Source: Prosopocoilus inquinatus (taxonomy: Eukaryota > Arthropoda > Insecta > Coleoptera > Lucanidae). From it: a DNA stretch of 64,000 nt. The stretch is from assembly GCA_036172665.1 (NCBI GenBank), contig CM069872.1, positions 48,346,101 to 48,410,100 on the forward strand, written 5' to 3'. The position numbers and the translations under genes were made by a program. The notes under the pieces are model-generated. The model saw nothing but the letters and a program-made list of their open reading frames with translations. It made no database searches and was not told the origin of the DNA. Of this stretch, positions 24,501 to 35,900 are shown in pieces (position 1 is the first letter of the stretch; every line of letters starts with the position of its first letter).

Positions 24501-27500
24501 GCAATTTTCACAGTGTCCGGTTAATGATTAAAAAATAATTTTTATAGGAACAAATACATACCTTAATTGACAATAGTTTGGCAATGAGAGTCTCATCCTT
24601 ATTTTGTACTGTGACTGAAAGTGCTTTGCAGTCGTCATCTCGTGCTCCACATTTTAAAAGTAAATCGACCAATGGAACATCCCTATTCCGACAAGCCTCA
24701 ACTAACGCCGTAGATTGGCCGGAATTCACATCATCCTCTACAGAATAGCAACTTATGCTCTATGATAAAAACAAGTATATTATCATTATTGTCGAGCGAA
24801 CAAAAAAAGAGTACCTACTCACATCATTATAATCAAGGTGAGGTTTAATAATCAAGTTGGGGTTTGCCCCTGCGTTTAGTAAAGCCAACACAATATCGTA
24901 ATGTTTTCCTTTTGCTGCTGCGTGTAAAGCAGTTTCTGTGTTGTTGTTGCAGTACATATCAACTTTTAACGGACATACCATTGATTTATTATTGTCAAGC
25001 TACAATTATAATAAAAAAAATCATCTCTTAAGATATTAGAAGTATTTAAGAAAGATTAACACAGAAATTCAGTATTTTCCAGACTTGGCAGCTGTAAAAT
25101 AATATTTGTTTTTTTTTTTTTTAATTAAGTCATTAACAAGGGTACACTGTACAGGAAAAAAAACTTGCGCTCATATTTTACAAAAAAAAGCTTTTGTTTG
25201 TTATTTTTTTCATACGGCTCAATGTTTCACACTATCCAGATTCTTCTAACAGACGATAATAAATAATTTGTTTACCTCCGCATTTTCAACAGAATTTTCT
25301 CGAGACAGATTTAATTTCGACATTATTGACTGAATACCATTTGATATTCTACGTCGTGTTGGACTTAAAACTGAACTAGTTTCTGAGCTCGGCGTTGCAT
25401 CTTCATCCTAAAGAGAACAAACACATTTCACATGAAGTGAAAAGCATTAAACTAGTAGTCTCACCAGTTTAATGCGAGTTGCACGCACTTTAAACTTCAA
25501 AATTAAATCTAACAATTTTTTATTTCCCAACAAACACGAAACGTATAAAATATTTTGACCGGTGGCATCCCTCTCGTTAATATCGAAAGCCATATAATAT
25601 TCCCACAGTCCTGAGCTATCGCTGCAAGCAAACAAATGTTGAAACTTTTCATTGTTTGACCGTGTACGTTTGTACTTACTGCAGTTTTTTCAAAATGTGC
25701 TGCGGATAAGGAAACTGAAAAAGCAGATCTAAAACTGAAACATGCCCGTTTATGCAGCAGGCATGTATTGGTAACCACCGTTCTACTGTGTGTTGCTGAA
25801 ATATATCAAGTTATATTTTCAATCAAAGAAAAATTGACATAATTAGCACAACAGACAAACCTGAACTAACTCGGGAAATTTTATTAGGAGCATCTCGACG
25901 ATATCACGATGCCCGTAGTAACATGCAATATACAAAGGAGAATATTTGGTAACTGGATGATGTCTACCATCAGCTCCATGATTCAATAATATTTTCACAA
26001 TGTCTTTGTTGCCTGCTTGACAGGCACTAGAATGTTACAATGATTTAGGTATTAATAGGTCGTGGATAAAATCTCATGGTTATTTACGTAAAAAGTAAGG
26101 TGTTTGCACCACTCGGTGCCATGTTAATAATGAGTTCAGCATCTTTGGACAATGAAGACACAAGTTGCCGGACAGAATTGCAATCACCACGAGTGCAGGC
26201 ATCGCGGAGAGCTGCATGCACGTCCAACTTTGCCTTTTCTCTTGCATCTATAAGATGTTAAAATTCATTGTTAAGTACTACTTTATTCTATGTGAATACA
26301 AGTTAAATTGAAGATAATGTAATAGTTCAGTTTATGAGACTTATTAAGGACCACCACATTAACATTATAAGTACTCGAATGCAGTATTCAAACGAGGGCA
26401 CATAAATACGAAAAGAGCCGGCCATTAACAAACAAGTGTGATCTCAGAGAAAATGAAAAAAGTCACGTGTGACATCGGCTGTTGTGATTAAGTGCGCTAC
26501 TAATATTGCAAAGAAAGGGGATGGCACCCCATCAGGTTCCCTTACTACGCTCACGCCTGCAGTACATCATACTAAATAAATATTTATTCTGCAACACTGG
26601 CAGCTCGTGATAATTTTTCATGAGTGTCCAACGTAGAGTAGTAAGTAAAAGCAGGGTGTCAGAAAAATGCCAATCTTAGATACTAGATAAATTCGCATAT
26701 CCCATACTTATTTCTATTCGTTTTCTTGCTGTCAACAATTGTTCATTATAATCGGATATTTTGGTAGGATTAACCTTCTTAGCTGTTTTAAATAAGGATA
26801 AGTAAGATTCTTATAACGCGTGATCAATCAACATCTTTGTAATTAGGTCACCTATGGAAATAAAATCGTATGTTTTTGATTATTTAATTATTTCATTAAA
26901 CCTGCTAACACCTATAAGTTATTGAAATAATATTTGAAAAAATTAATTAATCAAAGCTATACACTCTCCTGACTTCTTGATTAGAAAAGATCCGGGACCG
27001 AATTTTTCTGTTACAGATAACGCAATTCTTTTGTGAATATGTAAATATTTTCACATTAAACCTGTGTTCATGTTCACACTAGGCCGCAAATCACACGTTT
27101 TTCAACATTGTACTTTGTCCGGTGATACAAAGAAATAATCAGAATTATGTGCAAGAAAAAATAGTATCATAAATAACGGAAAAATTTGAGCACAATTTTA
27201 CGTATAATTGGCCACACTCAGCAGAACCAACGCCCACTTCATACAGGCCTGATTCATTAAGTGGGAGAATACCCCGACTTGAAAATTGATTCGTCTGAAA
27301 CACGGTCTATCTAGCACAGAAATTCATCACTTTTAAATTATTTTTCCGTTCTTACACCGCCCTGAAACTTTCCTAATTTAAACTGCCTGGCGAAATTTAA
27401 AATAAAAAGTTGGTTACTCTAGCCATTTACTGTGAACACAAAAATTTATTTACTAAATCATTTATAAAATAGTGCGCATTGGGAGGTAATGCTTAAACAA

Positions 27501-30500
27501 AACCAACAAAATTAATTTGACATCCTGACAACACGATGCGATGATAAAAAACATAACGTTCCATTTAAAAATGTAGAAAACAAGTGAAAATCTCGAAAAT
27601 TTGTTTTTGTGACGATCCATAAAATCGACCAGGAGAGATTCCAAAATTTTCCTAATTTAAGTGACTTCGTAAACACGCAAGTAAAGACTTTAGCCATTGT
27701 AACGACTTCCCATGAACAGCCTGTATAACGACGGGATTATTTAATTTCGCCACACCAGTGTCGTAGTACCTGTAGTTACCTACTAATAACGCTGTATCCT
27801 TACACATATAATTAACCAAAAATCAATCGTACTTACCTACTTGTAAATTAACATTAATTACATCATCTGTAAAATAATCGCAGGCATCAAAGGCTATTTC
27901 CGGTGAAGTTATGTTCTTTGAATGTTTAGGCATACTGAACTAGGCATAATTTTAAAAACGCACATAATAAGCTATGTAAGACGTATGTATTTGCATGTCA
28001 TTGCTTTGCATTAATTAACTTTATCTCATCAAAGTTGAATAAACTCGTTTCTCACATTCAGAACAACGTACACTTTAAAGTCATTCAAATTATTTAACTA
28101 AAAGTCGCACTAATGTTAAATGTATTCAACAAAAATAAAATTAACAACACCGTAACTCCCTAAAAGCAGGTGGCACCCATGCCACTATTTAAAGAGGCTC
28201 GTCGAAAATAATCAATAAGTACAGTTCACGGTAAAAACTGAAAATTAGAACTGAACGCAGGAAATAATGTTGTGGTTAAATAATAAACCAGTTGAAATAC
28301 GATAGTACAGACAATTTACTCACATCAATTTCCTGCTGTTGTCACCGTCGTTGTTAGTATTAATTCGATATTATTAAGTTTCTTCTGTAACAGCACCGCC
28401 AGCAGAAATATTAAAATTAACAGAAGAATTGCTGTACAAATGCATCTTGCCATTATTTTATAAGCAATCATTTATGTAGTTCCACTATACACGAAATCTA
28501 ACTGATATTTAAATTCGTATTCACGTAAAGGGCATCTAGCTCGATACAGCCTACATCAAAAATAAACTGGCATTAACAGATCAGCACTGAGATTTTCAAA
28601 CGCTTAGGAATGATAAAATTATTTACCAACGGCGTTGATAACGACGATTAGTCGCATACAAAACTGATTTATTAATAAATTCTAATTTTGTTATCTAAAT
28701 GGGAAACGTAAACAAATGTGTTTTATCTATCTTTATTTATTCATTCATTCATTTATTCATTGAAAGTAAAACTCTTTTTTGTTCAGCAATTTAAAGCTAA
28801 AATGTTTTTCATGTAAGATTTTTATTTCAAGAACATATTCCAATGAAATATACTGGCTCCTTCATACCTTCTCTCTTCTTTCAAATTAAAAGCGTTTGAG
28901 TGTATAAATAGGCGCATAACAGAAGATACTTATATTTTAAAGCTTAGCTAAATATTTCAAAACTATAACGTCAGGTATTTTCTACATTTTAGATCTAAGT
29001 CGTCTTTAGAATGTGAACTTTTATGAAGGTTCAACAGAATATCAGTAACCATCGAATTGACACTGACGGTGGGTTTCACAAAAAAATTGTTAATCAGTCA
29101 TTAATTTAATTCTCTGATTAAGAAATGTCATTGGACGAAGTTAACAATAGATTTGAAACAACCAAATGTATTGTTTCACCCAGCCAATCACAGGCTTTAA
29201 TCACGCTGTTAAATTAATGAGTGATTAAGGCCCGGTTTCACCATCACAGCTTAACTTTAAACTTCGCTTTATTCCCATAGTAACAATTGCAAAAATAATT
29301 GTTTCCATAGGAATAAAACGGAGCTTAAAGTTAAACTGTGATGGTGAAACTGGGTCTAAATAATTTTTGGGAAACTGGGGGTTAATCTTCTATTTATGTG
29401 TAAATTAGATTGTGACTGACGCGGTTGTTTTTAAAGAATAATTACGATTAAATTGTCGCTTACATTTATTCAGATAACTTAATTAATCATGCTTACTTTC
29501 GAATAATTTTTGCGACTTAACGTATTAGTTCATGTCATTCTGTCACTGTTTATCAATTATTATGTAAATATTAAAAAGTCTTCACTGGAATATGCTGTTC
29601 GTGAAAGAAAAACATGCATAATTGGAATCTTCAACTTGGGTTCTAGCAAAAACTTGCCAAACTGTGCAAAGGTACATTATATGGTCCATTATTATAAAGG
29701 CAAGTTAGCTTTAACTATTGGTTTATTCCCATGGTAACAATTGTAAACACGTTGTTATGGCAATAAGCTGAGGGTTAAAGTTAACTTTCATTTATAATAC
29801 CGGACCCAAAAGATTAAAAAAAAACTGGTACTAGAGACTGAAGTGAGCATATATCTCGATTTTGGCGGGGCAGTCCCGATTACTAACAATCTGCTCCGTG
29901 TCTCGTGGAATTTTAAAAAAAGAGAGAAATACTTTTGGCCAGTTTACAGCAAAAAAATTCAATTTGTAATGTAGATGCATTCACAAAATATTAAAACGAA
30001 AGTTATTAACTGGTTAATTATTCTGCTATTTACACCCGATAAATTAAGTTCTTTATTTATCTGTTTGTTATGCTTTAATTTGGGATAGTTAGTAGAGTTA
30101 ATAATTTTTCAAAAATTATATATTTTTTATTTCAGTAATGATGCCAACATGATACGGTCTTATATATGCTTTTGAATCTGAAATTTACTATTAAATTTTT
30201 TTGCAATGTTCATGTAAACGTTCATTTTTCTTACTGGACCAATTAATAACTTATAACAACTGTGAAAACTGTTCTGCTCTGCGAATTAGGTGTCGTTAAA
30301 AATAAAAATATTTTTCTGATTTGCGAGTTTTTATCGCACAATCTGTGATCGCACCGAGTGCTTTAATGCCGTTGATATAATTCATTTATTTAATCTTGGC
30401 AATACTAATTCCAAGTAAGAAATAAACATCAAAAAATTGAATTTTCCATTGTCATCCACTGCACACTCAAATGATGTTAAATAAAAGTCACCAGCCACAG

Positions 30501-32005
30501 ACCACAACATTCCCTAAATTTTAAAATATCACCTTTTTTAGAAAGGACATTAAAGCCACAAAGTGGAAAAAATAATAAACACTTTACACAAGACTATTCA
30601 AGCACTCGTTCGTTCCATCCAGTTTCTTCGCACAGATCCACATTTTGGTAATACAATTTTAATAAAATAAAACAGCAAGACTAATTTCTTTCAGATATGG
30701 TCTTACTAGTTGCAACAATACAGCATAATTATATTTTTGTTTTGCGAATAAATATTTAAAAAATAAAAAAATACCAAAAACATATTCAATTCGAATTCAT
30801 ACGATGTGTGTAGGCGGTTATCTATCATCGCAGCTCCATTGTGAACTTATCCTATCTCGTTCATTCTAGCAAGGAAAGGAAACCGAAAAAACAGATACCA
30901 GATTTGTGCCTAACTTTCTGCTAGACATTGTATGTTTCATTTACGTAAAAGAAGTGTTTTCTTTTTTTTATTTGACGTCCAGTTGGCTGTAAGTATACAT
31001 AGCCAACTACAATATACACAAACAATAGCATTCACAGCATTCTGGAAACGAAATTTAAAAAAAGTCCGATACAAAACACAATTTCATAAATAAGTAGGTA
31101 CTAATTGTATCTCTGTCTGAAACTTGAAGTTCAATTCAAGCAGTTTGACTCATATTAATATTATTACAAGATAAAATGAAAATGTCACTTAATTTTGAAA
31201 AAAGCAAACTTAGAAAAGATAGCTTTAAATTTTCTAAGTACGTTGATAATTTAAGAAACAATAAAAGAGAAATAAAATTACGAACATTTCATTAAAATAT
31301 GAAATACAAATGTAATAGTAATTGTTGTAACAAAGGAAATGAGGAAAAGTGATAAGGAAAAGCGTACTTACCGGCTGCTTCTTTGAGTATTGCAATGCAT
31401 TGAGTGTGTCCTGCTTTATCAGCCAAATCTGACGGCGTCATTCCATTCAAATCCCTATTTAACATACTGGCTCCATGTTGCAACAGTATTGTTACATTGC
31501 TACAGTGACCGTGTTCTGCACTTAAGTGTAATGGTGTCTAAAATAATTAACACGTTAATGATTATAAACGAGTCAATGGACAAAAGTGTCTCTAGTTTTT
31601 TCTAGAAAAACCATTACTTTAAATAATTTTTACTCAACCTTATTCTCTCCTCGTGGACCGCATTGGATATTTGGATCTGCTCCAGTATTCAACAATATTT
31701 GCAAGCAATGGGAGTTTTCAGATATAGCGGCAGCGTGCAAAGGAGTTCTGCCCCAGCTGTCTTGTGAATTTATAAATAAGTGTTGGCCTCCTTCAAGCAG
31801 ATCTTCCAGTAGTTCTTTATTATCCCATAGGGCTGCCTGCAGATACATAAACATACCAAGTAAAACGTATGTATCTTAACATTCATAAAGAAATTGTAAT
31901 TATAATTTCTGCGAATCATTTAATAAATTTCTTTTAGTTGTAGTAATTTACCTGATGCAATAATCGACCAGGAAAATCTTCGTCTTCTGGTGATGAATCC
32001 AACAT
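12588..32005 (-). CDS. Lrrk: LRRK1-like ROCO kinase (leucine-rich repeat kinase), 30 coding exons, one apparent frameshift
   Basis: Large cytoplasmic GTPase-kinase, the insect counterpart of LRRK1/LRRK2. Exons (minus): 32005-31952, 31836-31639, 31537-31372, 26247-26088, 26027-25861, 25795-25680, 25621-25465, 25407-25276, 24999-24823, 24759-24562, 24368-23718, 23100-22931, 22872-22484, 22422-22238, 22129-21991, 21890-21622, 21552-21380, 21316-20952, 20890-20666, 19984-19553, 18991-18655, 18598-17917, 17635-17177, 17122-16981, 16913-16681, 16575-16380, 15186-15000, 13975-13727, 13310-13004, 12944-12588. Summed length is 7672 nt, one more than a multiple of three; the extra base is in exon 5 (about 25981). 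Corrected product is about 2556 aa, similar to Drosophila Lrrk. Order: ankyrin repeats, LRRs, ROC (GVQGIGKTS), COR, kinase (GRGAFG, VAMK, YRDLKSEN, DYG), beta-propeller. Exon 20 has a second in-phase donor at 19505. A short isoform may start at 27933. The domain assignment is firm; exon boundaries are hand-derived, weakest at exons 12 (GTACGC donor) and 17. Confidence 0.93.
14448..14512. repeat. Hairpin repeat in Lrrk intron 27
   Basis: Arms TTAAATTTAAGTCGTGTTTAG and ATGACTTAGATTTAA fold back imperfectly, with TAGAATAT/ATATTCTA matches inside. Confidence 0.4.
14640..14930 (+). mobile_element. Possible solo LTR fragment (Ty3/gypsy-like)
   Basis: A GC-richer block with a TATA-like GGTATAAAAAAG near 14811, then CAGTTCGAATTAGAGTTTGT and a TTTATGAACATAAATTAG end, which resembles the promoter and transcript-end region of insect gypsy-type LTRs. 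No gag or pol is present and no target duplication was confirmed. It lies in Lrrk intron 27. Confidence 0.3.
15482..15862. repeat. Dispersed repeat family B, copy 3
   Basis: Shares ACAAAACCATCGTGACAT, CTTGCACTCGTTTACAAAAG and TATTTTGTGGCCGGAGTATT with copies at 11381 and 12079. Located in Lrrk intron 26 (kinase to propeller). Confidence 0.75.
16380..17635 (-). other. Lrrk: Lrrk kinase domain (exons 23-26)
   Basis: Glycine loop GRGAFGFVFKG, ATP-binding Lys in VAMK, catalytic loop IIYRDLKSENVL (Tyr replaces the usual His of HRD, as in LRRK2), metal-binding DYG in place of DFG (a LRRK trait), APE motif MAPEI, and DRPSA in the C-lobe. All key catalytic residues are present, so the kinase is predicted to be active. 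Confidence 0.92.
17704..17825. mobile_element. Foldback MITE, family A, copy 3
   Basis: Left end AGGGAACGGAATTATATATT is mirrored by ATAATTCCGTCCT, with inner ACGAGGCGGC / GCCGCCTCGT. It lies in the Lrrk intron directly upstream of the first kinase exon. Confidence 0.75.
17917..21890 (-). other. Lrrk: Lrrk ROC-COR GTPase module (exons 16-22)
   Basis: ROC: P-loop GVQGIGKTSLL, G3 motif DFGGQ followed by YYATHQYFLS, and G4-like VGTHFD. COR follows with YFLDPQWLCDML and an FPSGFWSRL-type stretch. These motifs and their order are diagnostic of ROCO proteins. The two-codon-in-phase donors at 19553 and 19505 fall in COR. Confidence 0.9.
19095..19250. mobile_element. Foldback MITE with about 55-bp arms
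   Basis: CTTTGTTCTAACTGCTCGAA... to ...CACGAGCATGCGCATTAAAC is mirrored by GTTTAGTGCGCATGCTCGTG ... TTCGAGCAATTGGAACAAAG with high identity. Located in the Lrrk intron between exons 20 and 21. Confidence 0.8.
21991..24368 (-). other. Lrrk: Lrrk leucine-rich-repeat block (exons 11-15)
   Basis: Repeated LxxLxLxxN pattern: ITRLDISNNSLTEIP, LRYLNVAQNKIEKLP, LEELYLQDNRLDHIP, LITLVMSNNKLQHLP, LKQLDLSHNQI, LRTLILADNQL and ISMLDISNNALREIP. It is interrupted by a low-complexity acidic/serine segment in exon 12. Confidence 0.9.
27226..27357. repeat. Dispersed repeat, copy 2 (pair with 11117-11250)
   Basis: AACCAACGCCCACTTCATAC onward matches 11117-11250 with a few differences. Lies in Lrrk intron 3. 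Confidence 0.75.
27837..27933 (-). CDS. Lrrk: Alternative first coding exon of Lrrk
   Basis: An ATG at 27933 opens 32 codons (MPKHSKNITSPEIAFDACDY onward) and ends at a strong donor G|GTAAGTAC in phase 1. That is exactly the phase needed by Lrrk exon 4 (26247-26088), which begins AT GCA AGA. The resulting isoform would skip the ankyrin repeats of exons 2-3 and start near where human LRRK1 begins its ankyrin region. An acceptor-like TTCAG lies just before the ATG, so a 5' UTR exon (for example one ending at 28324) may precede it. Inferred; no transcript evidence is available here. Confidence 0.6.
28325..28453 (-). CDS. 42-aa membrane-peptide small ORF (possible uORF)
   Basis: From ATG 28453 to TGA 28325 lie 42 codons: MARCICTA followed by an uninterrupted hydrophobic stretch (ILLLILIFLLAVLL), then KK and a Thr-rich tail. 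It resembles a signal anchor or single-pass micropeptide. The stop overlaps a GTGAGT splice donor (exon end 28324), so the ORF sits at the 3' edge of a candidate 5' UTR exon that could join the alternative Lrrk exon at 27933. It may be a regulatory uORF, a smORF gene or chance. Confidence 0.3.
   Translation of the reverse strand: MARCICTAILLLILIFLLAVLLQKKLNNIELILTTTVTTAGN
28737..28761. repeat. ATTC microsatellite-like run
   Basis: Repeated TTCA/ATTC units (TTCATTCATTCATTTATTCATT) in Lrrk intron 3. Confidence 0.6.
29071..29230. mobile_element. Foldback element, Lrrk intron 3
   Basis: TTAATCAGTCATTAATTTAA on the left is mirrored by TTAAATTAATGAGTGATTAA on the right. Confidence 0.6.
29229..29358. 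mobile_element. Foldback MITE, family C (GGCCCGGTTTCACC ends)
   Basis: GGCCCGGTTTCACCATCACAG is mirrored at the right by CTGTGATGGTGAAACTGGGTC. The interior shares TTTATTCCCATAGTAACAAT with 29681-29806, 42778-42986 and a fragment near 54775. Confidence 0.75.
29681..29806. mobile_element. Foldback MITE, family C relative
   Basis: GTCCATTATTATAAAGGCAA is mirrored by TTTCATTTATAATACCGGAC, with inner arms GTTAGCTTTAAC / GGTTAAAGTTAAC and the shared TTTATTCCCATGGTAACAAT. Confidence 0.7.
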
Positions 32006-32932
32006 ATTTTACATGTACTTAATGCAAGAAATCATAAATATAAAAAGTCGAAGGACTATAAACATTTAGATATTCAAAAAGGTAAATAAATTACCGTCAA
32101 ACATCAACATAATAATAGGTTTCATTTAAAATCCAGTTAACAACAATGATAACAATAATTATTTACTTATTTTTCTGTCAATAAACACTTCTGTCAAATT
32201 TGCATCTACGTACAAGGTTGCCAGACTTCTTTGCAATCAATGTCGCCAACTTGTTGATAACTGGTTCTGCATTGGAGATTTAGAGATTTGGAGATTAAAA
32301 CGGGGGTACATGGTATGTATACCTAACGAAAGTTGTTAACAAAAATGTAGACAAATTAACCTTAAAAACAACACAAATAGAAACAGCTAATAGTTAATAA
32401 TATTAAACGCGCATGCAACAATAGTTGAAAATTCTTGAACATCCTTTTTGGAGATTTTGCTAATGCTTTCCATGCGAATAGGGGAAGGTTAGACGTGATC
32501 GTCGAAAACCAATGACGGTAATACTTAAATACCCAAATCCATTCAACCATGTTCGTAAGTTTACTTCTGGCTGCCCTGACTCTAAGCCGTGTTTATACTG
32601 AATTAGTGCAATAATACACCAGCATCCAAAGTTTCAAAAGAAATAAAATAAAACAGTACTCCATCAACAACATTCAGTTACAAGTAGAAAAGCTCAAGAA
32701 TGTGCTGTTGCTACTGGTAATTTACGTTTTTCATTTCAGTCGCGAATTTGTTATATTGTAAACGAACCTCCAACCGACGCCAAGCGACAGCCATTTTGTG
32801 CTTTGTCTGTCCTGCAGGCGTAAGGTGGGATTTGCTTGCTTATTTTATCTCCAATTAATTGTAAAGAATAAGGTGAGTTAATCAATATTCGTAGAGTAAA
32901 ACACGTGAAACTTATTGAAGAATATTTTAGCC
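32006..32932. promoter_or_regulatory. Head-to-head intergenic region Lrrk / rump
   Basis: About 0.9 kb separates the Lrrk long-isoform ATG from the rump ATG. The rump side holds a probable 5' UTR exon ending AATAAG|GTGAGTT at 32872, an intron of 58 bp, and an acceptor at 32930. No core promoter motif was identified with confidence. Confidence 0.55.
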
Positions 32933-35900
32933 ATGACTGACGACGAAAAGGATCGCTCCCGTGACCGCGAAAGGTCAAGAAGAGATAGGCCGAGCAGATT
33001 TTCTGAGCCGAGCCGAGATCGCAGTGGCGACCGGGGCAAAGAACGCGGGGGCATGAAGTCCTCAAATTGCAGGGTCTATGTATCAAATATACCGTATGAG
33101 TATCGGTGGCAGGACTTGAAAGATTTGTTCCGAAGCCAAGTAGGAGAAGTCGCGTTTGTGGAATTATTCGTCGATGAAAACGACAAACCCAGAGGATGCG
33201 GTATAGTTGAGTTTTCTGATCCAAACTCGGTGAAGAAATGTCTGGAAGTTATGCATCGTTTTGAGCTGAAAGGACGCAAAATTGTAATTAAGGAGGACTT
33301 CGGCAATGCACGGGACAAGTACGGCAACTTGGTTGGTGCAGGACAGAAGCGGAACAGAGATCGAGATGACAACAGAGGAGAAATTCGATTCAGGGATGAT
33401 AGGCGTGGATTCGATAATGGACCACGAATCCAAGATGGTGACAATAAATGGGGTAACACTTATGGTTTAAGCCCACAGTTCTTGGAATCGTTGGGAATTC
33501 ACTCTTCTTTGACAAACAGAATTTTCGTGGCCAATGTAAGTTCCTTGTTTCTTTTTATTTTAATTTCCAAGTAAAGATTAATGAAAGTAAATGTTAATGC
33601 CTGTACCTATTGATTCTATGCCAGATTATATGTAATAACTAATAGTGCATACGATGGAATACTCATAAATTAGTTCATGTGGACTCAAAAATTTGTATAA
33701 ACTGAAAGGAGTTTTTATGACAGAATTTCTTTGTACAAGTACTGCTATATCTTCTCATACTGGAATTTGAATGTGAAACAGTGACTTCATAAAATATTCT
33801 GTATTTTTTGCCTTCATTTAATAAAACTCCTTATGATCTATAAACTAGCGATGTTGAGACCTACAGAATATTTGTGTTTGTCTATACTACGAAATGAGTT
33901 ATTGATGTGAATCTAACTGACTATTTAGCGCTGCAATCCTAAGCTCATTTGTAAGCATCTTAAGATAGTTACAGTGTGTACATTTAAATGACTTGATAAT
34001 ACCTTACAATGGTTATGATTGAGCTCAGAAATACAGCATAAATCAGCTTATGTCACAGTAATTTTAGAAAAATTATCAGGCTTGGGTATATTTAATTGTT
34101 TTATAGTTTTTTTTTAATGAAATTTTCTGCTGTTTACTTACTTTACAGCTTGCTGATCAATCACGAATGTACTCATTGTTTCTGTATCTGAGTGTTGCTG
34201 ACCAGTTACAACATAACTCATGTCGGCATTTGTAATAAATAAGTATGAAAAAGTAGCTGGCTACACAGGCGACTTCTGATTCGAAATATATCTTTATCAA
34301 ATTTCTGAATTTTCTTAATTTTGGTGTTCAACAATAGTACTAAATTCTGGACAATAATTATACTAATTGAAGACTCACTTTAGCTTTCTATGGGTTTGAT
34401 TAAAATAAGTACTTATAATATGTGTAGCGTATTTCCTTCAGCATAAGTGGGTAAGCACTATTTGTATATCTCCATTGTGCCCATTGCTTAATTATGTTAA
34501 GAATGCAAGGATAGTACTTTTTCTTTTTCACATTTCTCTTAAGCATTACACACCTAGTTGAATACTGACAACTTAAAAGTACTGGATTTTTTAGAAGAGA
34601 CATAAAACTGAAATTGTTATTAATATTTTTATATTATAAGAACCATGTGAGAATAAAGGCATATAAGCGCTATACATTCGTGAAAAGAGAGATCTGCTTT
34701 TAAAAGCAGGTTTGATGATTTAAAAAAAATCAAGAAAACTTACTATACTCTATTTTTTATTGATAGACGGAATTGTACAGAGTATATCGTGTGGTGTAAC
34801 GTGTTATACAACTAGCAGACGATAAAAAAGTCGACCCCAATCGTTACTAACTAGTTGTTGTTTTAATAAAATCAAGAAAAGAAAACAAATAACTGATTAA
34901 TAGAAGAGCCACATTCTTTTATAACTTCTTGTTTACCGCCCATCAAAAAGAAAAAATAATAAATAAACGGCACAGGCATTAACATTTGACGCGATTGTAC
35001 TAAGAAAAACAGAATTTTGAATTTTTTTCGGCTATCAACCGGAGTTTACCATGTTCTAAGAAATTTTCAGCGGTTTTAGGACAAGCAAAAACTTTTATAA
35101 AGAAAGACCTTTTCCCGAAAATCAAAAATTAAAAAAAGTTTTCCTTATAGTGATCTCAATCTGTGGACACAGTGTATATCAACTCTCGTTAATTATTTCC
35201 TAAGCAGTTGGTTTAGTCCACGACACAGGATTTTTACGTTTAGAAAATATTTGTCTGGTATGAATTAATGTATTGTATTTGATGCAATTTAAGTTATCCG
35301 GACGCACAGTTCTTCGCAATATAAAAATTATTGAATAGTTACCGTATGCGGCATACAAGTCGTCGGTCCTTCAAATTAAATTTTTAGCTTCGAGCAGAAG
35401 TACTACAACACGTTTCCTTTTCCACTTTAAATTATCACATTGTGAAACCCACAACTTTACCTCTGTAATATTGGCAAATTGATTAGTTCTGAATTTAATT
35501 TGGTTTTATTAAAGACGAGGAAGAACGTAATATGAAACCATGTTACAATTACAAGGTGTACTCGTTTCATTTTTTAATAACTTGGTTTCAATAGAAATAT
35601 TGTTAGGATATTCAAGAAATAGAAGAATTACACTGTTGATTGTTTTTTAATCAGCTTTCCGATTGTTCAATATACTTCAGTTTTGAGCTTGCATCGAATT
35701 GTAAATAATTCCACTAATGCTCTGATAATAAGCGAAGGAATTAAAAATGTCGTGTGTATGTATGTATAATTTTTAATGTTTTCGCAGATTGTAATTTGTG
35801 ATTTTATTATATTGTTTATTTAGATTGGTTTTGCTACTCCTTTCTCGAAAATGTTGTATACGTTAGGCTACATCTAAGGATTTATCTTACAGTTGGAATA

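Larger units (their letters stand above)
24562..31836 (-). other. Lrrk: Lrrk ankyrin-repeat block (exons 2-10)
   Basis: Ankyrin signatures: GRTPLHAAAISENSHCLQIL and TPLHLSAEHGHC in exons 2-3, LLFTACQAGNKDIVKILLN followed after the frameshift by HGAD in exon 5, YIACYYGHRDIVEMLL, TALHAAAKGKHYDIVLALL (exon 9), and TALVEACRNRDVPLVDLLL (exon 10). The block from exon 4 onward matches the ankyrin start of LRRK1. Exons 2-3 add further repeats at the N-terminus. Confidence 0.85.

Noticed and set aside
31372..32005. Exons 1-3 as a separate small ankyrin gene upstream of Lrrk
   Set aside because: Exon 3 ends at a strong donor in phase 1 that fits Lrrk exon 4, and the joined reading KEAADAREKAKLDVHAAL is smooth. 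Kept as the Lrrk long isoform, although a separate gene cannot be excluded.
32362..32550. 62-codon minus-strand frame in the Lrrk/rump spacer
   Set aside because: Short, no domain, no splice or conservation signal; consistent with chance in AT-rich DNA.
32751..33459. Long minus-strand frames opposite rump exon 1
   Set aside because: Shadow frames of a strongly coding RRM exon; no family resemblance.
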